Source: JAJNBA01 sp035512775
Lineage (GTDB): Bacteria > Actinomycetota > UBA4738 > HRBIN12
Reading direction: 5' to 3'
DNA: 27,984 bases
Assembly: GCA_035512775.1 (NCBI GenBank)
Contig: DATKDI010000054.1
Span: forward strand, 1-27,984
Made by a program: the position numbers and the translations under genes. Shown piece after piece: positions 7,587 to 14,561 of the stretch (positions are counted from its first letter, which is position 1; the number at the start of each line of letters is the position of its first letter). The notes beneath the pieces were generated by a model. The model worked only from the letters and a program-made list of their open reading frames with translations. It did not search any database and was not told where the DNA came from.

Positions 7587-7643
7587 CCGGCCGTCGGCCG
7601 GCTCTCGAGAGTTGGCTCCGGAGCCCCGCGCCGGGGTAGGCTC
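7587..7643 (+). repeat. Cluster of palindromes upstream of trpB2
   Basis: Three adjacent perfect inverted repeats occupy the gap before trpB2: a 6-bp stem with 3-nt loop at 7587-7601, the 10-bp palindrome CTCTCGAGAG at 7602-7611, and the 12-bp palindrome GGCTCCGGAGCC at 7614-7625. A fourth pair, GAGCC (7621-7625) with GGCTC (7639-7643), encloses the -10 region. They may act as terminator of the preceding unit, operator, or both. Confidence 0.6.
7637..7642 (+). promoter_or_regulatory. -10 element of trpB2
   Basis: TAGGCT (TAnnnT) would start transcription near 7649. A leader of about 27 nt then carries the GAGGAGG ribosome site 9 nt before the ATG. A weak TTGGCT at 7612-7617 could serve as -35. 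The palindrome at 7614-7625 overlaps it and fills the start of the spacer. Confidence 0.45.
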
Positions 7644-7675
7644 GCCCTCTTCCGGCGAACGAGGAGGCTTCCCCG

Positions 7676-9079
7676 ATGACCGACGCGCCCACCCGGTTCG
7701 ATCTGTCGCAGGACCAGCTGCCCACGGCATGGCTGAACATCATGCCGTCGATCGCGCAGGCCGGGATGCAGCCGCTGCCGCCGCTGCATCCTGGCACTCA
7801 CGAGCCGGTCACGCCGGATCTCTTCGCGCCCTTGTTCCCCGAGGCCCTGATCCTCCAGGAGGTCTCGACCGACCCGTGGATCGACATCCCCGGCGGGGTG
7901 CTCGACGTCTACCGCCTCTGGAGGCCATCCCCGTTGCATCGCGCCGTGCGGCTCGAGAAGGCGCTCCAAACGACCGCACGCATCTACTTCAAGTACGAAG
8001 GGGTCTCACCCGCGGGCAGCCACAAGCCGAATACCGCGATCGCCCAGGCGTACTACAACAAGGAGGCGGGCACGAAGCGGCTCGCCACCGAGACCGGCGC
8101 CGGTCAATGGGGGTCGGCTCTGGCGATGGCGGCCAAGTTCTTCGGCATCGACTGCCAGGTCTTCATGGTGAAGGCCTCGTACGAGCAAAAGCCCTACCGC
8201 CGGATCTTCATGGAGACGTTCGGCGCCGAGGTGGTGCCCTCCCCGTCACCGACCACGCAGGTCGGCAAGGCGATCCTCGAGGCGGATCCTGAGTCGACCG
8301 GTTCGCTCGGCATCGCGATCGGCGAGGCGATCGAGGTGGCCGCGACCTCCGGCGGAGCGATCAAGTACGCGATCGGCTCGGTGCTGAACCACGTCCTGCT
8401 CCACCAGACGGTGATCGGGCTCGAGGCGAAGGCGCAGATGGAGATCGCGGGCGATCGGCCGGACGTCGTGATCGGATGCGTGGGGGGCGGATCCAATTAT
8501 GCCGGCCTGGCCTACCCGTTCATGGCAGATCGCCTGTCGGCGACCACGCCAAACATCCGGTTCCTCGCCACCGAGCCCGCCGCCTGCCCGACGCTGACCA
8601 AGGGCCGCTTCGTATATGACTTCGGCGACACCGGTCAGATGACGCCGTTGTTGCCGATGTACACGCTCGGTCACACGTTCGTGCCCGCGCCCGTGCACGC
8701 GGGAGGCCTCCGCTACCACGGGGACGCCCCGTCGCTCTCCTTGTTGGTCAAGCACGGCCACATGGAGGCGCAGGCCTACTCGCAGAACGCCGTGTTCGAC
8801 GCAGCGGTGCAGTTCGCCCACACGGAAGGGATCGTGCCCGCTCCCGAGTCGGCCCACGCCGTTCGGGGAGCGATCGACGAGGCGATCGCCGCGCGCGACG
8901 CGGGAGAAGAGCGCGTGATCCTCTTCGGTCTGTCGGGCCACGGAGCGTTCGACATGCAGGCGTACGACGACTACCTGAACGGTCGGCTCCCCGAGGTGGA
9001 GTACCGACAGGAGGATGTCGTGGCATCGATGGCGCAGGTGCCCGACGTGCCGATCCCCGGGGACGGCGGCGCCTCTTAG
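7676..9079 (+). CDS. trpB2: TrpB2-type tryptophan synthase beta chain (PLP enzyme)
   Basis: A 467-aa pyridoxal-phosphate enzyme of the TrpB2 subfamily, which condenses indole with serine or O-phosphoserine to give tryptophan. The PLP-binding lysine is Lys117 in PAGSHKPNTA. TETGAGQWG is the substrate carboxylate loop and GCVGGGSNYAG the phosphate-binding glycine loop. GLRYHGDAPSLS and the C-terminal LSGHGAFD also match the family. The extra N-terminal ~60 residues compared with TrpB1 are typical of TrpB2. The ATG is preceded by a strong GAGGAGG. No trpA or other trp gene is near, so it acts as a stand-alone enzyme, possibly for indole salvage. The stop overlaps the convergent SGNH gene by 4 bp. 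Identification is firm; the physiological role is less so. Confidence 0.92.
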   Translation: MTDAPTRFDLSQDQLPTAWLNIMPSIAQAGMQPLPPLHPGTHEPVTPDLFAPLFPEALILQEVSTDPWIDIPGGVLDVYRLWRPSPLHRAVRLEKALQTTARIYFKYEGVSPAGSHKPNTAIAQAYYNKEAGTKRLATETGAGQWGSALAMAAKFFGIDCQVFMVKASYEQKPYRRIFMETFGAEVVPSPSPTTQVGKAILEADPESTGSLGIAIGEAIEVAATSGGAIKYAIGSVLNHVLLHQTVIGLEAKAQMEIAGDRPDVVIGCVGGGSNYAGLAYPFMADRLSATTPNIRFLATEPAACPTLTKGRFVYDFGDTGQMTPLLPMYTLGHTFVPAPVHAGGLRYHGDAPSLSLLVKHGHMEAQAYSQNAVFDAAVQFAHTEGIVPAPESAHAVRGAIDEAIAARDAGEERVILFGLSGHGAFDMQAYDDYLNGRLPEVEYRQEDVVASMAQVPDVPIPGDGGAS

Positions 9080-10161
9080 AGCGCGACGTCGAAGGTTCTC
9101 GGCGAGAGACCGAACTCCTCGACCGCGAGCTTCGCGATCTCTCGTGCGAGGATCGTGTAGCCGATCGCGTTGAAATGCAGACCGTCGCCCTCCCGGATGA
9201 GGATCACCTGCCTGCCCTCCCGGAAGTACGCCGTGTATCCGCCTCGGGGTTCCCGGAATCGCTCCCACGAATCGAAGTACGCAGCGTCGTGCGTGATGCT
9301 CGCGGCGAACTCGAAGATGTCGTTCTGCCGCCTGGAGTGATCTCGGAGGCTGCGGTTGGCGGAGATGGGAAGTCCGGCCCACACGACCTTCGCTCCGTCT
9401 GAGGTGGCGATCTTCATCATCTTGAGCACTCGACCCCGGTAGCCGGCCGGCCACTGCGGCGTGCCGATCTGCGCCACGCGTTCGCCGCGGACCGACTGCA
9501 GCGATTGATGGTCGTTCTCCCCCAGCATCACGATCACGAGGTCTGGGTCGAAGCTGTTCACGATCTTGCTCATCGTGAACGGCCAATTGAAGTAGTCGTA
9601 CCTCGCGAGGCCGGTGGAGATCCGGCCTTGGCGCGAGACCTCGACGAGCCGTGGCCGGAAGACACGTTCGGCGAAGTAGCCGAGACCGGCGGCGAGGGAG
9701 TCTCCGACGATCACGACGCGGAGCTTGCTGCTCGGCGAGGGCGCTCGGATCGAATCCGCCTCGGCCGTGGCGCCGTCCTCGTCCCCGTTCCGGTCGCCGG
9801 GATCCTCGTCCGACTCGTCGGGCGTGACCGGGATGTCGTCGGGGGGCGGGACGAACGCACCCCCGGGCTTGGCCGGATCCCTCCCCACGGCGCGCTCGAT
9901 GGTGTTCGCCAATCCGCTGATCCCGATCCAGTCGCTCACGGCGGCGAGGGGGGCGAGGACGGCGAGGGAAACCGTGCGCCGGACGCCCAGCGGCGACGCC
10001 TCGGCAGCTCGCTTCATCGTCGGCGCGTACAGCACCGTCCAGACGAGGAGGGTCACGAGGATGACGACAAGGACGCGGCCGGCGGGCATCAGGCGGCGCC
10101 CGTAGAGCACCCTCGCGGGGCTCGTCGCCTGCTCGTCCTCCTGGGCTCGTCGCTGGCTCAT
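9076..10161 (-). CDS. Membrane-anchored SGNH/GDSL hydrolase (O-acyltransferase partner)
   Basis: A 361-aa protein with a cytoplasmic N-terminus, one membrane segment (about residues 28-46) and a Pro/Asp/Glu-rich linker (about 100-145). An extracytoplasmic SGNH domain follows. Block I is GDSLAAGL with nucleophile Ser155, block II Gly is in RISTGL, block III is GENDH (Asn216), and block V is DGLH (Asp325, His328). All four catalytic blocks are present. The gene starts 13 bp after the MBOAT stop on the same strand. In known systems such as AlgI/AlgJ-AlgX and PatA/PatB an MBOAT protein exports acyl groups and an SGNH-fold partner attaches them to a polysaccharide. This protein is therefore probably the transferase or esterase for a surface glycan; the glycan is unknown. 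Confidence 0.85.
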   Translation of the reverse strand: MSQRRAQEDEQATSPARVLYGRRLMPAGRVLVVILVTLLVWTVLYAPTMKRAAEASPLGVRRTVSLAVLAPLAAVSDWIGISGLANTIERAVGRDPAKPGGAFVPPPDDIPVTPDESDEDPGDRNGDEDGATAEADSIRAPSPSSKLRVVIVGDSLAAGLGYFAERVFRPRLVEVSRQGRISTGLARYDYFNWPFTMSKIVNSFDPDLVIVMLGENDHQSLQSVRGERVAQIGTPQWPAGYRGRVLKMMKIATSDGAKVVWAGLPISANRSLRDHSRRQNDIFEFAASITHDAAYFDSWERFREPRGGYTAYFREGRQVILIREGDGLHFNAIGYTILAREIAKLAVEEFGLSPRTFDVAL

Positions 10162-10174
10162 CCCGCTGTGCCTA

Positions 10175-11590
10175 TCAGAACTGGAAGTAGATGAACGGGG
10201 TCACCCCGGTCGGGCCCAGGATCACGATCACCAGGAGGATGATCGCGAGCACGATCCCGAGCGGGACGGGCTTGAGCCGTGACAGTCCGGATCGCAGCCA
10301 GAGACCCACGCCGCGGGGAAGGTACTGCAGGGAGAGCATCCCCGCGATGGTGAGGACGACGAGCGGCGTCACGAACTCGCTCGGCGTCGCCCACCCGACG
10401 ACGAGTCGCCCCAGCAGGGAGAGCGCGGTGTCCACCGAGTCCGCGCGGAAGAAGACCCATCCGATGCAGACCAGCGCGAACGTGGCCGCACGTTGGCGCA
10501 GGACGTCCAGCCGGCCGATCTCCTCTTCCGTCCCGCCGGGTCGCGCGCGCCGCTGGTGCGCCGCGAGCAGCGTGCCGTGGTACGCGCCCCAGATCACGAA
10601 GGTCCACGCGGCGCCGTGCCACAAGCCTCCCAGCGTCATCGTGATCAGGACGTTCACGTAGGTGCGGCGCTCACCCTTCCGGTTCCCGCCGAGGGGGATG
10701 TAGAGGTAGTCGCGGAGCCAGCGAGAAAGCGTCATGTGCCAGCGACGCCAGAAGTCTTGGATCGAGCGCGCCGCGTACGGCCGATCGAAGTTCCTCGGGA
10801 ACTGGTACCCCAGCATCTTCGCGACGCCGATCGCGATGTCGGTATACCCGCTGAAGTCCGCGTAGATCACGATCGCGTAGCCGAGGATCCCGAAGAAAGC
10901 GTCGGGGGCGCTGCGTCGCGCCGGATCGCCGAACACCGGGTCCACGATCTGGGCTGCGAGGTAGCTCGAGACCACCACCTTCTTGAAGAGACCGCCGAAG
11001 ATCAGCCACGCGGCACCCGCGACGTCGACGTGCCGCTCGTCCCGTCGCTCCTGCAGCTGTGGGATCAGCTCGTTCGGGCGAACGATCGGGCCGGCGACGA
11101 GGTGCGGGAAGAAGGAGAGATACAGGAACGTGTCGGTCCAGCTCGCCACCTCGAAGTCGCCTCGAAACACGTCGACCACGTAGGCGATCGCCATGAACGT
11201 GAAGAACGAGATCCCTACAGGCAGGACCACCTGGATCAACGGGACCGACGACTCGATGCCCAGCGAGGCGAGCGTGTTCGTCACGTTCACCGCGAGGAAC
11301 CCGTAGTACTTGAAGAAGGCGAGAGGCAACAGGAGGAGCGTGACCGCGATGCCGTTGACCACGAGCCTCGCGCGCGGCGAGCGGGTTCGTGCGACGGCGA
11401 TCGCTCCCAGCTGGGCCAGGGCGCTGATGCCGACCAGCAGCAGGACGAACCGCCAGTCCCACCACGAGTAGAAGACGTAGCTCGCCCCGATCATGAACCA
11501 CTTCCACGTCTGGGACAGGTGGTTCAGGAGCCAATGCCCGGTGAAGACGAGGACGAAGAAGATCGCGAAGTCCACCGTGGGGAAGAGCAT
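10175..11590 (-). CDS. MBOAT-family membrane O-acyltransferase (AlgI/PatA-like)
   Basis: A 471-aa polytopic membrane protein of the MBOAT family, which moves acyl (usually acetyl) groups across the membrane for O-acylation of cell-surface polymers. It has about ten to twelve hydrophobic segments and opens with MLFPTVDFAIFF, typical of AlgI relatives. FKYYGF, LPVGISFFTF and the signature FWRRWHMTLSRW (His285) then LYIPLGGNRKG follow. LWHGAAWTFVIWG carries the catalytic His325. The SGNH gene follows by 13 bp and forms the functional pair. A TAGCAT -10-like element lies 9 nt before the ATG, suggesting a short or absent leader. No glycan biosynthesis genes are within the window, so the acceptor cannot be named. 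Confidence 0.92.
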   Translation of the reverse strand: MLFPTVDFAIFFVLVFTGHWLLNHLSQTWKWFMIGASYVFYSWWDWRFVLLLVGISALAQLGAIAVARTRSPRARLVVNGIAVTLLLLPLAFFKYYGFLAVNVTNTLASLGIESSVPLIQVVLPVGISFFTFMAIAYVVDVFRGDFEVASWTDTFLYLSFFPHLVAGPIVRPNELIPQLQERRDERHVDVAGAAWLIFGGLFKKVVVSSYLAAQIVDPVFGDPARRSAPDAFFGILGYAIVIYADFSGYTDIAIGVAKMLGYQFPRNFDRPYAARSIQDFWRRWHMTLSRWLRDYLYIPLGGNRKGERRTYVNVLITMTLGGLWHGAAWTFVIWGAYHGTLLAAHQRRARPGGTEEEIGRLDVLRQRAATFALVCIGWVFFRADSVDTALSLLGRLVVGWATPSEFVTPLVVLTIAGMLSLQYLPRGVGLWLRSGLSRLKPVPLGIVLAIILLVIVILGPTGVTPFIYFQF

Positions 11591-11599
11591 CGGATTCGG

Positions 11600-11605
11600 A
11601 TGCTA
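11600..11605 (-). promoter_or_regulatory. -10-like element of the MBOAT/SGNH pair
   Basis: TAGCAT on the minus strand lies 9 nt before the MBOAT ATG, consistent with a leaderless or near-leaderless transcript. A TTGACC at 11611-11616 is too close to act as its -35. Confidence 0.4.
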
Positions 11606-11652
11606 GCCGAGGTCAAAGACGGATCTCAGCGGGGTCGGTCGGTGTTGCTGCG

Positions 11653-12585
11653 TCAACCCGATCGACGATCGGGGACGACGTGACCGGACCGCCTTTCGGG
11701 GGCGTTCGTAGGCTCCTTCGAACCGGAGAGGGCCCCGATGTACACGCCGGCGAGGACGAGCGGCGCCCCGAGCAGGAGCGAGAGCGTCACCTCTTCGTTC
11801 AGGAGGACCGCGCCGCCGATGACGGAGACGATCGGGAACAGGACGAACTGGTAGCTGGCACCGGTGGCGGTCCATCGCTGGATCACGTACACGATGAGCA
11901 TGAACAGGAACGGAGAGGCGATCGCCAGGTAGACGACCGCCCCCCAGACGCTCGGGCTCTGCGGCGCCCTCCAGGATTCGCCCGCGATCGACGAAAGGAC
12001 GAGCAGGAGCACCGCCCCCACCGACATCCCGATCGCGTTCGTCACGACGGGATGCGCGGAAACGAGCAGCTTCAGGACGATGCCGGACTCAGCGGCCGCC
12101 GCCGCCGCGACGACGACCGCAAGCACCGAGACCAGCGAGACGTCGCCGGCGAGGGCACCGGAGGACATCACCGCGATCCCCGCGAGCGCGACCACGGCCC
12201 CGAGCACGCCGCGGAGCCGCAGCCGTTCCAGCCGGTGCCCCGCAGCGAGCAGAACGGTCAGCAACGGAACGGCAGCCATGATCGTGCCGCCGAGGCCCGC
12301 CGGAACCTCCTGCGACCCCCAATAGAAGAACGCGTAGGCGAGGAGGAAGCTGAGGATCCCGTAGGCGAACGCTCCACCGAGCGCGCGACTTCTCGGAAGC
12401 GGATGGCGACCGGCGACGACGAGGGCCCACAGGATCAGCGATGCCCCCAGGAACCGGATCCCCGCTCCCCAGAACGGATCCAGTTCACGGTTGCTGAACC
12501 GAACGGCCACGATGTTCGAGCCGGCGAGCAACACGACCCCCGCGAACGCGAGGAGGATCTTCCGATCGATCACGCCGCCTCTCAT
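11653..12585 (-). CDS. EamA-family (DMT superfamily) transporter
   Basis: A 310-aa inner-membrane protein with about ten hydrophobic helices in two EamA repeats, of the drug/metabolite transporter superfamily. Landmarks are the first repeat with GAGIRFLGASLILWALV and YGILSFLLAYAFFYWGSQ, and the second repeat closing with NEEVTLSLLLGAPLVLAGVY, where the E-E-x-T element before the last helix is typical. The start is taken at the ATG 12585 because a TATCAT -10 element lies 6 nt upstream, implying a leaderless message. A GTG 12 nt downstream with AGAGG ahead of it is an alternative, and the open frame extends 39 codons further upstream without support. The C-terminal ~20 residues are polar. Export of amino acids or metabolites is common in the family; the substrate here is unknown. 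Confidence 0.85.
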   Translation of the reverse strand: MRGGVIDRKILLAFAGVVLLAGSNIVAVRFSNRELDPFWGAGIRFLGASLILWALVVAGRHPLPRSRALGGAFAYGILSFLLAYAFFYWGSQEVPAGLGGTIMAAVPLLTVLLAAGHRLERLRLRGVLGAVVALAGIAVMSSGALAGDVSLVSVLAVVVAAAAAAESGIVLKLLVSAHPVVTNAIGMSVGAVLLLVLSSIAGESWRAPQSPSVWGAVVYLAIASPFLFMLIVYVIQRWTATGASYQFVLFPIVSVIGGAVLLNEEVTLSLLLGAPLVLAGVYIGALSGSKEPTNAPERRSGHVVPDRRSG

Positions 12586-12591
12586 CGGCGG

Positions 12592-12597
12592 ATGATA
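12592..12597 (-). promoter_or_regulatory. -10 element of the EamA gene, leaderless arrangement
   Basis: TATCAT on the minus strand lies 6 nt before the ATG at 12585, with no Shine-Dalgarno in between. It is divergent to the promoter at 12620-12625. Confidence 0.5.
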
Positions 12598-12619
12598 GGT
12601 CTCAGCTCCGAGGCGGAGG

Positions 12620-12625
12620 TAGCCT
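12620..12625 (+). promoter_or_regulatory. -10 element for the 63-aa protein and mutY
   Basis: TAGCCT (TAnnnT) predicts a transcription start near 12632, shortly upstream of the ATG codons at 12641 and 12653. No clear -35 is visible. Confidence 0.4.
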
Positions 12626-12652
12626 GTGGCCCCACCGAGCATGGAGGGACCC

Positions 12653-12844
12653 ATGTCACGCGATATCGACTGGCACGTGTTCGATAAGGCCGCCGACGTC
12701 ACCGCTTCCGCCGTCCGCGGCGCGATGGGTTCGCAGGGAAGCCAGCCCGCTTCCTACGTAGGTGAGGTGTTCCGAGAGATCTACTCGGCCTTGCAAGAAG
12801 CGACGGACGAGATGCCCTCGAAGGATTCGAACACCGGGTTCTGA
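12653..12844 (+). CDS. Small conserved-looking protein of unknown function (63 aa)
   Basis: A 63-aa hydrophilic protein with no membrane segment or signal peptide. The first part (DIDWHVFDKAADVTASAVRG) and the middle (YVGEVFREIYSALQEATDEM) look like two amphipathic helices separated by a Gly/Ser/Gln/Pro turn. The start is taken at the second ATG (12653), which has AGGGA just before it; an in-frame ATG at 12641 would add four residues. Its stop lies 4 nt before the GTG of mutY, so the two genes are probably translated from one message. Codon third positions are GC-rich like its neighbours, which supports a real gene. No family is recognised. Confidence 0.55.
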   Translation: MSRDIDWHVFDKAADVTASAVRGAMGSQGSQPASYVGEVFREIYSALQEATDEMPSKDSNTGF

Positions 12845-12848
12845 CCGC

Positions 12849-13712
12849 GTGGGTGTGGCGCAGCTCCGATCCGCGATTCTCGAGTGGTATCAGCCCCGGC
12901 GACACGCGTACGCGTGGCGCCGCGGCCAACGGAGCGCGTACCGGACGTTGGTCTCGGAGGTGATGCTCCAGCAGACCCAGGCCGCCCGGGTGGAGCCGAT
13001 CTTCGAGGCGTTCGTCGGGCGGTACCCTGACGTCGGCGCGCTCGCCGAGGCCTCGCGCGCCGACGTCCTCCGCTCCTGGGCGGGCCTCGGCTACAACCGC
13101 CGCGGCGTCGCTCTCCACGAGGCCGCCCGCGCGATCGCCCGCGATCACGGAGGCCGGGTGCCGAAGGCCCCGGACGCACTCCGACGGCTGCCTGGTGTCG
13201 GTCCGTACACCGCCGCCGCCGTCGCATCGATCGGCTACGGCGAGCCTGCGGCGGCGGTCGACACCAACGTCCGGAGGGTCTGCGCGCGCGCGATCCACGG
13301 AGCGGAGCCGGACGAGGTCTCCGGCGAGCGGCTCGCGCGGGATGCGCAGGACTGGCTCGATCCTTCGGCGCCGGGCGACTGGAACCAGGCGTTGATGGAC
13401 CTCGGCCGCGTCTTCTGCCGGCCGGCGCCCCGGTGCGATGCATGCCCGCTCGCGGCCCACTGTCGCTTCCGGGCCGACGGCCGGACGGGCAGGCCGTCCG
13501 GTCGTCGGCAGTCTCCCTTCGAAGGGAGCGCTCGCCAGGTCCGAGGTGCCGTGGTGGACGTCCTCCGCTCGCTCCGCTCGGCGAGCGCCGAGACGCTCGC
13601 CGACCGGACCGGTCACCAACTCCGCGCGATCGCCGCGGCCACAGAGTCTCTCGAGCACGATCGGATCCTCGAGAGGACCCGCTCGGGCCGGTACCGGCTG
13701 GCCGTTCGTTGA
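12849..13712 (+). CDS. mutY: A/G-specific adenine glycosylase MutY
   Basis: A 287-aa base-excision repair enzyme that removes adenine paired with 8-oxoguanine. The catalytic residues fall at the same numbers as in E. coli MutY: Glu37 in SEVMLQQTQ and Asp138 in AVDTNVRR. The helix-hairpin-helix is LPGVGPYTAAAVA (about 114-126). The iron-sulfur cysteines are C180, C186, C189 and C195, spaced 5-2-5 rather than the usual 6-2-5. The C-terminal region is short and looks like a winged helix rather than the full NUDIX-like 8-oxoG recognition domain, as in other short actinobacterial MutY proteins. The start is a GTG at 12849 (or 12855) 4 nt after the 63-aa gene; a longer frame reading back into that gene is not credible. 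The stop codon overlaps the -35 of the arsR promoter. Confidence 0.9.
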   Translation: MGVAQLRSAILEWYQPRRHAYAWRRGQRSAYRTLVSEVMLQQTQAARVEPIFEAFVGRYPDVGALAEASRADVLRSWAGLGYNRRGVALHEAARAIARDHGGRVPKAPDALRRLPGVGPYTAAAVASIGYGEPAAAVDTNVRRVCARAIHGAEPDEVSGERLARDAQDWLDPSAPGDWNQALMDLGRVFCRPAPRCDACPLAAHCRFRADGRTGRPSGRRQSPFEGSARQVRGAVVDVLRSLRSASAETLADRTGHQLRAIAAATESLEHDRILERTRSGRYRLAVR

Positions 13713-13737
13713 CGTCCCCGTAAGTAGCTGCTTACAT
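13709..13737 (+). promoter_or_regulatory. Promoter of the ArsR-SRPBCC operon
   Basis: TTGACG (13709-13714), a 17-nt spacer and TTACAT (13732-13737) form a near-consensus housekeeping promoter. The ATG at 13746 follows 8 nt later, so the message is probably leaderless. The -35 overlaps the mutY stop codon. Confidence 0.7.
13720..13735 (+). promoter_or_regulatory. ArsR-type operator palindrome
   Basis: GTAAGTAGCTGCTTAC is palindromic in 14 of 16 positions. It fills the second half of the spacer and most of the -10 element, so a bound dimer would block RNA polymerase. Autorepression by the adjacent ArsR-family protein is inferred. Confidence 0.65.
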
Positions 13738-13745
13738 CATGGGCC

Positions 13746-14081
13746 ATGGAGGCTGCCCTGAAGGCGATCGCCGAACCTCGGCGACGGCAGATCCTCCGCC
13801 TCGTGTGGGACGCGGAGCGCTCGGCGGGCGACATCGCGTCCCATTTCGAGGTCAGCAGACCCGCGATCTCGCAACACCTCACCGTTCTGCGGACGGCCGG
13901 GCTCGTGAACGAGCGACGGGACGGCGCGCGTCGTCTCTACCGAGCGAACCAACAGGCGCTCGCCGAGCTGGAGGCGTCGTTGCAAGCGTTCTGGAGCGGG
14001 AGCCTGGCGACCTTGAAGGAAGAAGTGGAAGCCGAGGAAGGGAGTCGACGTGGCCGCAGGCGCGATCACCGTCAACAGTGA
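13746..14081 (+). CDS. ArsR-family winged-helix transcriptional regulator
   Basis: A 111-aa repressor of the ArsR type, probably acting as a dimer. The winged helix-turn-helix covers about residues 5-75: ALKAIAEPRRRQILRLV, DIASHFEVSRPAISQHL (recognition helix) and the wing LVNERRDGARRLYRAN. It has no ELCVCDL or other metal-binding cysteine motif, so it is not an arsenic or cadmium sensor of the classical kind. The C-terminus is charged and overlaps the start of the next gene by 32 bp. Pairs of an ArsR regulator with an SRPBCC (AHSA1-like) protein are common in actinobacteria. The gene begins just after a near-consensus promoter covered by a palindrome, which is the likely autoregulatory operator. 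The inducer is unknown. Confidence 0.9.
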   Translation: MEAALKAIAEPRRRQILRLVWDAERSAGDIASHFEVSRPAISQHLTVLRTAGLVNERRDGARRLYRANQQALAELEASLQAFWSGSLATLKEEVEAEEGSRRGRRRDHRQQ

Positions 14082-14508
14082 GATCCGGATCGAAGCGCCT
14101 CCCGAGGCGGTGTTCCCGTTCCTCACTGACCCGCAGAAGATCGTCAAGTGGAAAGGGGTGGACGCCACGGTCGAGGCCGCGCCCGGCGGGGTGTATCGAG
14201 TGAACGTGACTGGCAGGAACCACGCGGTCGGGGAGTTCGTCGAGGTCGACCCGCCCCGCCGCGTCGTGTTCACGTGGGGGTGGGAGGGCGACGACCAACT
14301 TCCACCCGGGACGTCAACCGTCACGATCGAGTTGATCCCCGACGGCGATGCAACGATCGTCCAGCTGACGCACTCGGGGTTGCCCGAGGGCGCCGACGCG
14401 GCGCAGCTCGCAGGGTGGGAGCACTTCCTTCCGCGTCTCGCGAAGGTGGCGAGCGGCGGTGATCCCGGACCCGACCCATGGGTGCAGCCCGCCGAGGAAG
14501 GGACGTAG
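14050..14508 (+). CDS. SRPBCC (AHSA1/START-like) domain protein
   Basis: A 152-aa single-domain protein of the SRPBCC helix-grip fold, which encloses a hydrophobic ligand cavity. The order is typical of AHSA1-like members: IRIEAPPEAVFPFLTDPQKIVKWKG at the N-terminus, the sheet with GGVYRVNV, EFVEVDPPRRVVFTWGWEG, and STVTIELIPDGDATIVQLTHSGLP. It ends with the long helix GWEHFLPRLAKVA. The start is a GTG with GGGAG upstream, and the gene overlaps the arsR frame by 32 bp, so translation is coupled. Such pairs usually respond to or modify a small hydrophobic compound; the ligand cannot be read from sequence. Confidence 0.9.
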   Translation: MAAGAITVNSEIRIEAPPEAVFPFLTDPQKIVKWKGVDATVEAAPGGVYRVNVTGRNHAVGEFVEVDPPRRVVFTWGWEGDDQLPPGTSTVTIELIPDGDATIVQLTHSGLPEGADAAQLAGWEHFLPRLAKVASGGDPGPDPWVQPAEEGT

Positions 14509-14524
14509 GCGGCGCGCGTCTCGC

Positions 14525-14554
14525 TTGACCGAGGGCATCCTCAGCTGTTAGCTT
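14525..14554 (+). promoter_or_regulatory. Promoter of the znuACB-zur operon
   Basis: TTGACC (14525-14530) and TAGCTT (14549-14554) are separated by 18 nt; TTAGCT one base earlier gives 17 nt. The GTG start of znuA follows 7 nt after the -10, with no Shine-Dalgarno, which predicts a leaderless message. Confidence 0.65.
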
Positions 14555-14561
14555 CTCTCGT

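Noticed and set aside
6545..7969. A long minus-strand frame opposite the phosphatidyltransferase, Rieske and trpB2 genes
   Set aside because: It has Arg/Asp/Pro-rich low-complexity translation typical of antisense frames in GC-rich DNA. The plus-strand genes here carry clear family motifs.
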